From Mycobacterium sp. GA-2829 (lineage in GTDB: Bacteria; Actinomycetota; Actinomycetes; Mycobacteriales; Mycobacteriaceae), in NCBI RefSeq assembly GCF_001499965.1, contig NZ_LQIT01000056.1, positions 62,001-126,000 of the forward strand: DNA of 64,000 nt, written 5' to 3'. The translations under genes and the position numbers were made by a program. The stretch's first letter is position 1; each line of letters starts with the position of its first letter. Below, one piece after another: positions 35,878 through 43,837 of this stretch. The notes below the pieces were generated by a model. That model was not told the DNA's origin. It made no database searches and saw nothing but the letters and a program-made list of their open reading frames with translations.

Positions 35878-37212
35878 TTGACACCTGAAGTCGAGGACGC
35901 CCTGTCGTCCATGGCCGCAGTCAACAACGAGTTCTTCTACTGGATGTCCATCGCATTGATGATGCTCATCCATGCGGGCTTCCTCGCCTACGAGGTGGGC
36001 GCCTCACGCTCGAAGAACGTCCTCGCCACGGCAATGAAGAACCTGCTCGCGTTCGCGACCATAGTCGCGTCGTTCTTCTTCGTCGGCTGGTTCCTCTACA
36101 ACGCGATGCCCAGCGGGTTCATCGAGTTCAACGACGCCGCCAAGGCCGCGCTGCCCTGGGGCGACAACATGGGCCCGAACGTTCAGGATCCGGCCAGCGG
36201 CATCTTCTGGGGTGCGTTCGCGCTGTTCGCCGCGACCACGGGCTCCATCATGTCTGGCGCTGTGCTGGAACGCATCCGGACCAGCGGCTTCCTGGTGTTG
36301 ACCGTGCTGGTCGGCTCGGTGACGTGGATCATCGGCGCCGCGTGGGGATGGCATGGCGCCGGCTGGATGCTGACGAAGCTCGGGTTCCACGACGTCGGCG
36401 CCGCGGGATGCGTGCACATGATCGCCGGGTTCGCCACGCTGGGCGTTCTGATCAACCTCGGTCCGCGCATCGGGCGTTTCCTGCCCGACGGCAAGCCGGT
36501 CACGATCCGTCCGCACAACCTGCCGCTGACGATGCTCGGCCTGATGCTGATCTTCACCGGGTTCTTCGGATTCCTGATGGGCTGTGTCATCTACGCCGGC
36601 GACGGGTTCGCCACCATCTACGCCAGTCCCACGACGTTGAGCGCGTTCGCGTTCAACACGCTGATGGGCCTGGCCGGCGGCATCATCGGCGCCTACATGA
36701 CCTCGCGCGGCGAACCGTTCTGGACCATCTCCGGCGGTCTGGCAGGCGTGATCGGTGTCGCCTCCGGCATGGACCTGTACCACCCCGCCCTGGGCTTCAT
36801 CATCGCTCTCGGCGCCGGTGCGCTGATCCCCTACATCGGAAAGCTGTTGGACAAGTTCAAGATCGACGACGTGGTGGGTGCAGTCGCGGTGCACGGCGGT
36901 GTCGGGCTGTACTCGGTTCTGATGGCCGGGATCTTCCTGTCCGGGTATCCCAACACCGACGGCAACCCCTCGATCTCGCTGTGGGGGCAGGCGGTCGGCG
37001 CGGTGGTCTTCGCCGCGCTCGGGTTCTTCCCCGCCTATGTGGTGTCGCTGGGCTTGAAGAAGATTGGGCTGCTGCGGATTCCGAAGGAGGTCGAGGAACA
37101 AGGCCTCGACCTGAGCGAGGTGCCCGCCACGCCGTACCCGGAGGGCATTCCCGTGACGGTCATGCCCGTCAACGGCGGTAAGGCACTGGTCGGCACGATG
37201 GAGGTGAAGTAG
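35878..37212 (+). CDS. amt: Ammonium transporter, Amt family
   Basis: A 444-residue trimeric membrane channel for ammonium/ammonia. It shows about eleven membrane helices, the two pore histidines (in WGWHGAGWM-type and AVAVHGGVG segments) and the signature DDVVGAVAVHGGVG. The start is TTG at 35878, five bases after the strong site GGGGAGG, and the N-terminal residues MTPEVEDAL look normal. The small membrane-protein gene follows after zero bases, so the two are co-transcribed. The convergent dimethylamine-monooxygenase-like genes suggest shared nitrogen metabolism. Confidence 0.93.
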   Translation: MTPEVEDALSSMAAVNNEFFYWMSIALMMLIHAGFLAYEVGASRSKNVLATAMKNLLAFATIVASFFFVGWFLYNAMPSGFIEFNDAAKAALPWGDNMGPNVQDPASGIFWGAFALFAATTGSIMSGAVLERIRTSGFLVLTVLVGSVTWIIGAAWGWHGAGWMLTKLGFHDVGAAGCVHMIAGFATLGVLINLGPRIGRFLPDGKPVTIRPHNLPLTMLGLMLIFTGFFGFLMGCVIYAGDGFATIYASPTTLSAFAFNTLMGLAGGIIGAYMTSRGEPFWTISGGLAGVIGVASGMDLYHPALGFIIALGAGALIPYIGKLLDKFKIDDVVGAVAVHGGVGLYSVLMAGIFLSGYPNTDGNPSISLWGQAVGAVVFAALGFFPAYVVSLGLKKIGLLRIPKEVEEQGLDLSEVPATPYPEGIPVTVMPVNGGKALVGTMEVK

Positions 37213-37431
37213 ATGTTCAGCCCGATCGACAGCTATGAGGATGCCGGGGTGGTGTTCACGTTCGGCGGTTACTCCGTCGGCGTGTGGATCTGCTTCGTGC
37301 TGGCCGTGATGTTGTTCATCGGGTTCTTCGTGCGGATGGTCCAGCACGAGAACAAGGCGTACCAGGCCATCATCGAGCACAAGCCGGTCGAACCGGGCCC
37401 CGCCGCAGAAGGGGAACCAACGGCCTACTGA
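37213..37431 (+). CDS. Small single-pass membrane protein linked to the ammonium transporter
   Basis: A 72-residue protein with one membrane helix of about 20 residues (VGVWICFVLAVMLFIGFFV near residues 22-40), a short acidic N-terminus and a Glu/Pro-rich cytoplasmic tail. It begins immediately after the transporter stop (TAG at 37210-37212, ATG at 37213), indicating tight coupling. I know no function; a stabilising or regulatory subunit of the Amt trimer is a reasonable guess. A strong terminator follows. Confidence 0.75.
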   Translation: MFSPIDSYEDAGVVFTFGGYSVGVWICFVLAVMLFIGFFVRMVQHENKAYQAIIEHKPVEPGPAAEGEPTAY

Positions 37432-37443
37432 TCACCGCGTACG

Positions 37444-37481
37444 CGAAATCCCCCGGATCCGAGAGGATTCGGGGGATTTCG
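37444..37481. terminator. Hairpin terminator
   Basis: Arms at 37444-37460 and 37465-37481 pair at 16 of 17 positions with a 4-base loop, between the convergent stops at 37431 and 37499. The plus-strand side has ATTTCG after the C-rich/G-rich stem rather than a full U tract. It probably terminates both the amt unit and the demethylase operon. Confidence 0.75.
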
Positions 37482-37498
37482 TATGCGCGGCGCGACGA

Positions 37499-38443
37499 TC
37501 AGCCCGCGCTCCGGAGCCAGGCCACCGCGCGGTCGCGGTAGCCGCCGATGCCCTTGTAGTCGGCGATGTCGTCGGGCAGTTCGGCCAGCACCGCCGCGGC
37601 GCGCCTGCGCCACGGTTCATGCAGGGCCAGATCGGCCAGCGGCAGCAGATAGGTGCGAATGAGAAAGCAGATCGCGCCCGACTCGGGTAGCCGGATCAGG
37701 TGCTGCACCTCGACGCGCAGATGGACCAGGGCCCCGAACTGCTCGTCGGACACGGTCTGGACCATCGTGCGGTCCGGACCCCACTCGGGGTACCGCTCGG
37801 TCGAGACGTCGAGGCGCCGGCCGATGGTCAACGTCCAGTTGGTGCGCCGGTAGGTCTCCCCGGGCTGCAACCGCATCAGGAACTCGCGGGCCCGCGTGAT
37901 CACCCCGGTCTCGCGCAACCGCGGCACCGGTCCGTGGATCTCCAGGAACGTCATCCCCACGTCGAACCCGAACGACCAGTCCGCGGCGAACGTGACCACG
38001 CCGGCGTCGCCGAACAGATCGCCCTCGCGCTGGTCGAGCAGCACGATGTCCTCCTGGACCTGCCCCGCGATGTAGGCCAGCGGCTCGGCCGGCAGGGAGG
38101 CGTCGTCGCCGAACACGAAGTCCTGCACGACCCCGAGCCGGTCGTTGCGCCAGCGCCATCCGGTGCCGTGCCGCTGCAGCGACATGGTGTCGGGATAGGC
38201 GGTCGCCATCTCCCGCATCACGGTCAGCATCGCATCCCAGCAGGCGGGCCGCATGTGCGGCAGCACCGCGTACCGACTCGGATCCGCGGCGAGAATCATT
38301 GCCCGCTCGGCGAGTTCACGCTCGTACTCGCTGTCGATGTCGATGACTCGGCCGCCCGCCGGTTCGACGTTGGTGCTGTACCGGTACGCGTCGGCCGCGA
38401 ACGGGAACGGGAACGTCTCGAACAGATCCGGCGCCGAGATCAC
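37499..38443 (-). CDS. Heme-dependent oxidative N-demethylase alpha-type protein (DUF3445)
   Basis: A 314-residue protein of the DUF3445 family, whose characterised member is the heme-binding PAS-fold alpha subunit of HODM and dimethylamine monooxygenase. Visible family features include an early FPF-type motif with a basic N-terminal part (FPFAADAYRYS), QRHGTGWRWRNDRLG near residue 92, and GETYRRTNWTLTIGRRLD near residue 195. The reaction would be oxidative demethylation of a secondary amine to formaldehyde and a primary amine. The GTG at 38443 overlaps the stop of the reductase gene as GTGA, so the three genes form one operon with the small DmmA-like gene. Confidence 0.8.
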   Translation of the reverse strand: MISAPDLFETFPFPFAADAYRYSTNVEPAGGRVIDIDSEYERELAERAMILAADPSRYAVLPHMRPACWDAMLTVMREMATAYPDTMSLQRHGTGWRWRNDRLGVVQDFVFGDDASLPAEPLAYIAGQVQEDIVLLDQREGDLFGDAGVVTFAADWSFGFDVGMTFLEIHGPVPRLRETGVITRAREFLMRLQPGETYRRTNWTLTIGRRLDVSTERYPEWGPDRTMVQTVSDEQFGALVHLRVEVQHLIRLPESGAICFLIRTYLLPLADLALHEPWRRRAAAVLAELPDDIADYKGIGGYRDRAVAWLRSAG

Positions 38444-39390
38444 AGCCCCACCTCCAGCGTGCCGCCGTCGGTTCTCGAGACACAGGCCATCATCGACTCC
38501 CCTGCTTCCTTCTCGGCGTCGCTCAGGTACAGGTCTCGGTGCACCACCGCGCCGCGCGTCACCGGGATCCGGCACTCTCCGCACACACCGCGACGGCACA
38601 GGTTCGGCACGTCGACGCCGCGGCTTTCCAGCGCCTCGAGCAGGGACACCCCGGCGTCGACGGTGAACTCCTCACCGTTGGACGACAGGCGCACCGGGAA
38701 CGGCTCGCCCGGGTCGAGCGCATCGGCGCCGAAATGTTCGACGTGGATGCGACTGGGAGGCCACCCGAGTGCGGTCGCGGCGCCGGTCACGACGTCGATG
38801 AACGCGGCGGGTCCGCAGACGTAGAGGTGGGTGCCGAGCGGTTGGTCGGCCAGCGTGGTCGTCACCTCGGCGACGAATGCCGCCCGCTCGGTGTGGATCG
38901 ACACGTGGTCGGTGAGTTCACGCACGGTGTCGATGTAGGCGCCACGACCGGGCCGGTGCAGGTAGAGCAGCCGGGCGTCCCGCCCCCACAGCCGCGCACT
39001 GCGCAGATGCGACACCATCGGCGTGATGCCGATCCCGGCCGCCACCAACAGATGCCGTCGGGCGCGCAGCACCGGGGCGAACGCGCTGCGCGGCGCCCGG
39101 GCCAGCACGGTGTCGCCCACGGCGAGTTCGTCGTGGATCCAGCGGGACCCGCTCACCACCCCGTCCGCACCGGCACGCAGCACCGAGATCACGTATGCCG
39201 CAGGGTCATTCGCATCGCCGGTCAACGAGTACGCGTTGGCAGGAGCGCCGGCTCCCCCGCACTCGACGACGACGTGGCTACCGGGGGTGAACGACGGTAG
39301 CGTCCCGCCGTCGGGGTGGGTCAGCGTCAGTGTCCGTATCCCGTCGACCGAGTCGTCGATCTGCGCGACGGTGAGTTTCAGAGCGGTCAC
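38440..39390 (-). CDS. PDR-type ferredoxin reductase (FMN, NAD, [2Fe-2S])
   Basis: A 316-residue electron-transfer protein of the phthalate dioxygenase reductase class. The N-terminal flavin barrel has the FMN motif NAYSLTGD near 52-59, followed by an NAD domain with AAGIGITPMVSHL, and a C-terminal plant-type ferredoxin domain with LCRRGVCGECRIP and a final MACVS cysteine. It would feed NADH electrons to the heme demethylase. The GTG start at 39390 overlaps the stop of the upstream gene by four bases, and its stop overlaps the DUF3445 gene. Confidence 0.88.
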   Translation of the reverse strand: MTALKLTVAQIDDSVDGIRTLTLTHPDGGTLPSFTPGSHVVVECGGAGAPANAYSLTGDANDPAAYVISVLRAGADGVVSGSRWIHDELAVGDTVLARAPRSAFAPVLRARRHLLVAAGIGITPMVSHLRSARLWGRDARLLYLHRPGRGAYIDTVRELTDHVSIHTERAAFVAEVTTTLADQPLGTHLYVCGPAAFIDVVTGAATALGWPPSRIHVEHFGADALDPGEPFPVRLSSNGEEFTVDAGVSLLEALESRGVDVPNLCRRGVCGECRIPVTRGAVVHRDLYLSDAEKEAGESMMACVSRTDGGTLEVGL

Positions 39391-39902
39391 GACGCCAGGT
39401 ACCCGAGGTGCGTGCCCAGGCGGCGCGAGACGTGGTAGTGCACAACGAGTTCGCGATCGCATCCGGCGCAGACCACGACACCTTCCAACTCCACGTCGGC
39501 GACCGTCACCGCGCGGCAGTGCGCGCACTGCACCGCACGCCGCGCGACCTCGGTGGCGGCCACGGTCATCTCGTCGTCCGCGACACCTGCCGCGACGGCC
39601 GCGGCGCGCACCGTCAGGCAGGTGTGTGCCGGCCCGGCGATCATCAGCCGCCAACCCACCCGAGCGTCGGCGAGATCCCCGCGCAGCGCCGCACACGCGG
39701 CGTCGGCGTCCTCCATCTCGTGCACGCGGACGTCCGGTTCCGTTCGGGCGCAGGCAATGTCGTCGTACCATCGGCGCGCCACCTGCATCCCGGCGTCTCC
39801 GATGGCGATGATCGTCCACTGCCTGCCGGTCAGGTCGGCGGGCGGGCTGGTCACCTCGACGGCCCAGTCGGGCACGCTGGTCAGTTCGAGCGCGGGTCGC
39901 AA
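39387..39902 (-). CDS. DmmA-like subunit of dimethylamine monooxygenase
   Basis: A small protein of about 171 residues resembling the DmmA family found with DUF3445 and PDR reductase genes. Near the C-terminus it has two CxxC knuckles, VQCAHCRA and VVCAGCDR, likely to bind a metal. The start is uncertain: TTG at 39902 is preferred because GGAGG lies five bases upstream, while GTG at 39908 would overlap that site. It is the first gene of the operon and its stop overlaps the reductase start by four bases. The three genes match the composition of known heme-dependent dimethylamine monooxygenases. Confidence 0.7.
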   Translation of the reverse strand: MRPALELTSVPDWAVEVTSPPADLTGRQWTIIAIGDAGMQVARRWYDDIACARTEPDVRVHEMEDADAACAALRGDLADARVGWRLMIAGPAHTCLTVRAAAVAAGVADDEMTVAATEVARRAVQCAHCRAVTVADVELEGVVVCAGCDRELVVHYHVSRRLGTHLGYLAS

Positions 39903-39969
39903 CGACACCTCCGGTAAACACCGGTTGACAGTGTTGCCCAACAGGAAACCAGCGTCGCGTTTCGTCGGT

Positions 39970-40007
39970 GTGACCGCGCGGTCTCGTCCGGTTGACGACG
40001 CGGTCAC
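39970..40007. promoter_or_regulatory. Inverted repeat in divergent promoter region
   Basis: GTGACCGCG (39970-39978) and CGCGGTCAC (39999-40007) form a perfect 9-base dyad around 20 bases, between the DmmA-like gene and the divergent flavin monooxygenase. No regulator gene is adjacent. It may be an operator for either gene. Confidence 0.35.
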
Positions 40008-40021
40008 GTTAGGTTCGACCG

Positions 40022-41164
40022 ATGGCGCAGCAGATCGTCGTCGTGGGTGCGGGCATCGCCGGTCTGGCCACCGCGGTGGCACTGCAGCGGGCCGGGGTAT
40101 CCGTCACGGTCGTCGAGGAGAAGTCCGACACCTCGACCGGAGCGGGCATCAGCATCTGGCCCAACGCGTTGGCCGCGCTCGACGCGATCGGACTCGGCGA
40201 CGCCGTGCGGGCCTCCGGTGGCCGGGTCACCGCGGGCGCCGTGCGGTGGCGCGACGGCACGTGGTTGCGCAGACCGTCGGCCGACCGGATGGTGCGCGCG
40301 CTGGGTGAACCGCTGGTGGTCACCCACCGCGCCGACCTGACCGCGATCCTCGCCGGCGCGCTCGCCCCCGGCACCATGCGCAGCGGGGTGGCCGCCCGAG
40401 AGATCGTCACCACCGGCGGTGGCGTGCGCGTCACGATGTCCGACGGGTCGGTGTACGAGGCGGACGCGGTGATCGGCGCCGACGGCGTCGGGTCGACGGT
40501 CGCCCGCCACCTCAACGGGCCACTGCGGCACCGCTATGCCGGGTACACCGCGTGGCGCGGTGTCGCGGCGTTGCGGCTCGATCCGGAACTGGCGGGCGAG
40601 ACGTTCGGCGCGGGCACCGAGGTCGGCCACGTACCGCTGGGGGCCGACCACACCTATTGGTTCGCCACCGAGCGCACCGCGGAGGGCGGCGCGTCACCGG
40701 AAGGCGAACTCGCGTACCTGCGGCGCAGGTACCGGGACTGGGCCGAGCCGATCCCCGCCCTGCTGGCGGCCACGGGCGGCGTGCTGCGCAACGACCTCTA
40801 CGACCGCGATCAGGTGCGGGTGTGGTCGCGTGGGCCGGTGACGCTGGTCGGCGACGCCGCCCACCCCATGCGTCCGCACCTCGGTCAGGGCGGATGTCAG
40901 GGCCTCGAGGACGCGGCCGTGCTGGCGTGGTTCGTCGCCGACGCCGACGATCTGCCGTCGGCGTTCGACGGGTTCACCCGATACCGCAGGGCCAGGGTGC
41001 GTGCTCTGGTGCGGGAGTCGAGGCTCATCGGACGGGTGGTCAACCTGCGCCCCGCGGTGCTGAGCGGTGTGGCCAGCCGGGCGACGGTGGCGATCCCGGA
41101 GGCCGTCGTGCGGCGCCACCTCGCGGGCATCGCGGCCCGCTCGGCGTTCCGGCTGCCCCGATGA
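40022..41164 (+). CDS. FAD-dependent monooxygenase, p-hydroxybenzoate hydroxylase class
   Basis: A 380-residue single-component flavin hydroxylase. It carries the three class A motifs: GAGIAGLATAVALQRAG near residue 9, the DG motif DAVIGADGVGSTV near 147, and the GD motif LVGDAAHPMRPHLGQGG near 278. These enzymes hydroxylate aromatic or related substrates with NAD(P)H and O2. ATG at 40022. It is divergent from the demethylase operon and convergent with rpfE. The substrate is unknown. Confidence 0.87.
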   Translation: MAQQIVVVGAGIAGLATAVALQRAGVSVTVVEEKSDTSTGAGISIWPNALAALDAIGLGDAVRASGGRVTAGAVRWRDGTWLRRPSADRMVRALGEPLVVTHRADLTAILAGALAPGTMRSGVAAREIVTTGGGVRVTMSDGSVYEADAVIGADGVGSTVARHLNGPLRHRYAGYTAWRGVAALRLDPELAGETFGAGTEVGHVPLGADHTYWFATERTAEGGASPEGELAYLRRRYRDWAEPIPALLAATGGVLRNDLYDRDQVRVWSRGPVTLVGDAAHPMRPHLGQGGCQGLEDAAVLAWFVADADDLPSAFDGFTRYRRARVRALVRESRLIGRVVNLRPAVLSGVASRATVAIPEAVVRRHLAGIAARSAFRLPR

Positions 41165-41207
41165 GCGCCGTGCTGGGCCCCGCTGGCGGATCCGCAGGAC
41201 AACGAGT

Positions 41208-41720
41208 TCAGCGCTGAGCCACGGCGCCCAACGGGCGCAGGACCGTCGAGCACAGCTGCTTGAGGTCGACGAGGCCCAGCACGCTGCCGGGGCGGACGGC
41301 CGCGCAGCCGGTGGCCGGCCGCGGCGCGGCGGGGGGGGCCACGGTGCGGGGGGTCTGCGGGTGGTTCCAGATCGCGGCGCTGGCGGCGACGCCGCGCGGT
41401 CCGCACTTCGGCCACGCCTTGAGGCCCTGGGTGGCGAGCACCCGCTCGGCGACCTGGATCTGCTCGCCCCGCGAGGCGGCGGCCGGGTTGCCGCGGCCGC
41501 CGTTGGCGGCCCAGGTGGCGGGTTTGAACTGCAGCCCGCCGTAGTGCCCGTTACCGGTGTTGGTCGACCAGTTGCCGCCGGACTCGCACTGGGCGATCGC
41601 GTCCCAGTTCACCGAGTCCGCGCCGGCGGTGGCCGTCGAGAGGAATGTCGGCACCAGCGCGAACGCCGCACCGATGACGGCGAGCCAGAGTCCTCGGATC
41701 AAAGCCTTGTGAATGTTCAT
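41208..41720 (-). CDS. rpfE: Resuscitation-promoting factor, RpfE-type
   Basis: A 170-residue secreted peptidoglycan hydrolase of the lysozyme/transglycosylase-like Rpf family, which promotes regrowth of dormant cells. A signal peptide spans about residues 1-34 (hydrophobic LWLAVIGAAFALV). The Rpf domain follows, with the catalytic glutamate in AQCESGGNW and the disulphide cysteine of WPKCGPRG. A Pro/Ala-rich linker and a short C-terminal segment with two more cysteines complete it. It is downstream of a second Rpf gene in tandem, as in fast-growing mycobacteria. A 212-base gap with a strong hairpin separates them, so each is probably expressed on its own. Confidence 0.92.
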   Translation of the reverse strand: MNIHKALIRGLWLAVIGAAFALVPTFLSTATAGADSVNWDAIAQCESGGNWSTNTGNGHYGGLQFKPATWAANGGRGNPAAASRGEQIQVAERVLATQGLKAWPKCGPRGVAASAAIWNHPQTPRTVAPPAAPRPATGCAAVRPGSVLGLVDLKQLCSTVLRPLGAVAQR

Positions 41721-41880
41721 CGTGCGGTCCTTCCCCGACCGTTTGACACCAGGACCGCGGTGGAAGGACTGCCCGACTCCCGATGCGGCTATCCGGTGTG
41801 TCGAGTGACGGACATCACCTGTTAACAGACTTGCGGAAGTTTTAGTCGTTACTTATCTGACGTAAGGGGCCTCTGAGAGC

Positions 41881-41914
41881 AAAGGGGCGGCACCAAGGGT
41901 GGTGCCGCCCCTTT
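41881..41914 (-). terminator. Strong intrinsic-type terminator of the upstream rpf gene
   Basis: A perfect 15-base-pair stem (41881-41895 with 41900-41914) and a 4-base loop lies 18 bases beyond the rpf stop at 41933. Read on the minus strand it is GC-rich and followed by TTTGCT, so it is close to a canonical intrinsic terminator. It would limit readthrough into rpfE. Confidence 0.85.
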
Positions 41915-41932
41915 TATGCGTCTCGACGAGCG

Positions 41933-42259
41933 TCAGCCACGCCCACCGCAGGTCGGCCATGCGCCGATGCCCTGCGACTGCAGCACGTTCTCGGCCACGC
42001 GGATCTGCTCTTCGCGCGAGGCGTTGTGCGGCGAACCCGAGCCACCGTTCGACTGCCAGGTGCCCATCGTGAACTGCAGGCCGCCGTAGTAGCCGTTACC
42101 GGTGTTGATCGACCAGTTGCCGCCCGACTCGCACGCGGCCACGGCGTCCCAGTTGACGCCGCTGTCCGCATTCGCGGTACCGGCGCCCAGCGCCATCGGG
42201 GCCACAGCGATCGCCCCGGCAAAGGTGGCCAGTCCAAGCGTCTTGCGGATGTTCTTCAA
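41933..42259 (-). CDS. Resuscitation-promoting factor, single-domain
   Basis: A 108-residue secreted protein consisting of a signal peptide (KNIRKTLGLATFAGAIAV then AxA cleavage near GTANADS) and one Rpf domain. The catalytic glutamate lies in AACESGGNW, and WPTCGGRG ends the protein. It lacks the linker and tail of the adjacent RpfE. The start is TTG at 42259 with AAAGGA about seven bases upstream; a longer in-frame start at ATG 42301 is less likely because it would bury the signal peptide. The two Rpf domains are alike over most of their length, so a tandem duplication is likely. Confidence 0.88.
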   Translation of the reverse strand: MKNIRKTLGLATFAGAIAVAPMALGAGTANADSGVNWDAVAACESGGNWSINTGNGYYGGLQFTMGTWQSNGGSGSPHNASREEQIRVAENVLQSQGIGAWPTCGGRG

Positions 42260-43227
42260 AATCGGTCCTTTCGACACGCGCGCGCCATCGACGCCCGACA
42301 TGCGGGCGCATCGCCTGTAAAACAGGCCCGAAGGGTTGGGCCGCACCGTCTCGGTCAGGTGCGGCAGGGGGAGCTCGACATGCTCCGCCGGGCTCAGGCC
42401 CGACGTCCGCTGGGCGTTACGCCGTCCGCGGCCCCGCTTCACGCGCAGGTTCGTGGTTTGGAATTATTTGCTCCGTTCCAGAAGCTGTTTTGGACCGTAC
42501 AAAGCCGTCGCCGCGATGTCATATCCACCTGAGGGCGATCCGGCGCAGATAACGACTTGATCACGGTGCGTGATCAACCGGTTTATTCGCAGGTCAGCGC
42601 GCAATCCCGGCGACGAATCCACAGGCAGTGGGACGCCGGATTCCGTGAGTCAAATCACGGTCATTTTGTGAGCTGGCCCACGCTGAAGCAGGTTTGAGCT
42701 GCGCAAATGTGGTCAGAAGCGGCGCCGCAGGCCCGATTCCCAGGGGGTGGCGCCCTATCGGTTCGCTCGGTGCCACGCCCGGGCGCCGGTCAGCCAAGAC
42801 TGCCCAAACCTGTTCTCGCGCAGAGCATTTCACCATCTCGGCGGTTGCCCGGCCAACATCCCGGCCCGTCGAGAAGCACTGCGCCACAACGGATCACGGC
42901 CTGTAAAACCCGTAGCCGCGGCGCGGATCAGCCGGCCTGACGCCCGCGAAAAGCCTCGCGCCGGCCTATTTCCGCTTTTCGGAGGCCTGACCGGCATGTG
43001 CGAAAAGGCACCATCGACAGAAGTTGAACACCGACCTTGGCACCAAATGCCCTGGGCGCGAACGGTTCTCGGCCTTGTGAACGCAATCGGCAGCCCCGGC
43101 ATCCGGGTAACGCACCAACGGCGTATTCCGTTGATCACGAACCGATAAATGGTGAATTCGTGTCCGGTTTGCGCCGAATTGTTGTCGAGAAATACTAACT
43201 AATCTCGAGTTGCAGTTTGCTGTCGGC
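42260..43227. other. 968-base region with no convincing gene
   Basis: This stretch between mobA and the single-domain rpf has lower GC and short open frames on both strands with unbiased codon third positions, so none is called. The 200 bases next to rpf contain GC-rich self-complementary segments and probably form the rpf leader. M. tuberculosis has small hypothetical genes (Rv2451, Rv2452c) at this place, so a small gene or RNA could be hidden. Confidence 0.6.
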
Positions 43228-43827
43228 TCAGCGCACCGCGGGCAGGTCCGCCGGGGTGTTCGCGTTGGTGAGGGCCCGCTGTTCGGGCATGACGATCCGC
43301 TGGGTGTCGACGCTGTCGACCAACGCCCGCATGCTGCGCTCCCCCGCGGCCACCAGCGTCGCCACGTGACCCGCCAGCGAGGTCCGGTAGAGGCCGGCCA
43401 GATAGTGGTCGCGACCGTCCCACGGCAGCACCACGTCGACGCCCAACCGGGCGGCGGGGAAGGCGAGGTCGTCGAGGAAGTCCATCGTCAGATACGGCAT
43501 GTCGACGGCGCAGACGAACGCCCATTCATGACCGGCCTCGGCGGCCGCGCGCAGGCCGCGACCGGTGGCCAGCAGCGGGCCCACGCCGCGCGCCTCGTCG
43601 CGCAGGACCTGCGCGGACAGTTCGGGCAGCGGTTGACCCGGTGCGGCCATCACGAACACCGGAGAGCAGCGGCCACTCACCGTGGCCACCACATGTTCGA
43701 CGAGGGTGACAGGACCCGACGGTCCCTCGATCGTCACCGTCGCCTTGTCGCGCCCCATGCGGCGGGACGCCCCGCCCGCCAGGACGACAGCCGCCAACGG
43801 TAGGGGTGACGTCGCCGCCGGGATCAC
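43228..43827 (-). CDS. mobA: Molybdenum cofactor guanylyltransferase
   Basis: A 199-residue MobA that adds GMP to molybdopterin to make the dinucleotide cofactor used by DMSO reductase-family enzymes. The signature LAGGASRRMGRDKA is near residues 17-30 and the metal-binding CAVDMPYL near 105. The GTG start is at 43827, 10 bases after the korB stop. It would mature the cofactor of the molybdoenzyme at 13415-15799 and others. Confidence 0.93.
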   Translation of the reverse strand: MIPAATSPLPLAAVVLAGGASRRMGRDKATVTIEGPSGPVTLVEHVVATVSGRCSPVFVMAAPGQPLPELSAQVLRDEARGVGPLLATGRGLRAAAEAGHEWAFVCAVDMPYLTMDFLDDLAFPAARLGVDVVLPWDGRDHYLAGLYRTSLAGHVATLVAAGERSMRALVDSVDTQRIVMPEQRALTNANTPADLPAVR

Positions 43828-43837
43828 CTAGGTGACG

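Noticed and set aside
42260..42560. Possible c-di-AMP (ydaO-type) riboswitch before the single-domain rpf gene
   Set aside because: The conserved core elements of that riboswitch were not found by eye on the minus strand.
42747..43148. 133-codon open frame on the plus strand at the place of a small hypothetical gene in M. tuberculosis
   Set aside because: Third codon positions are not GC-biased as in real genes here, there is no ribosome site, and the composition is atypical.
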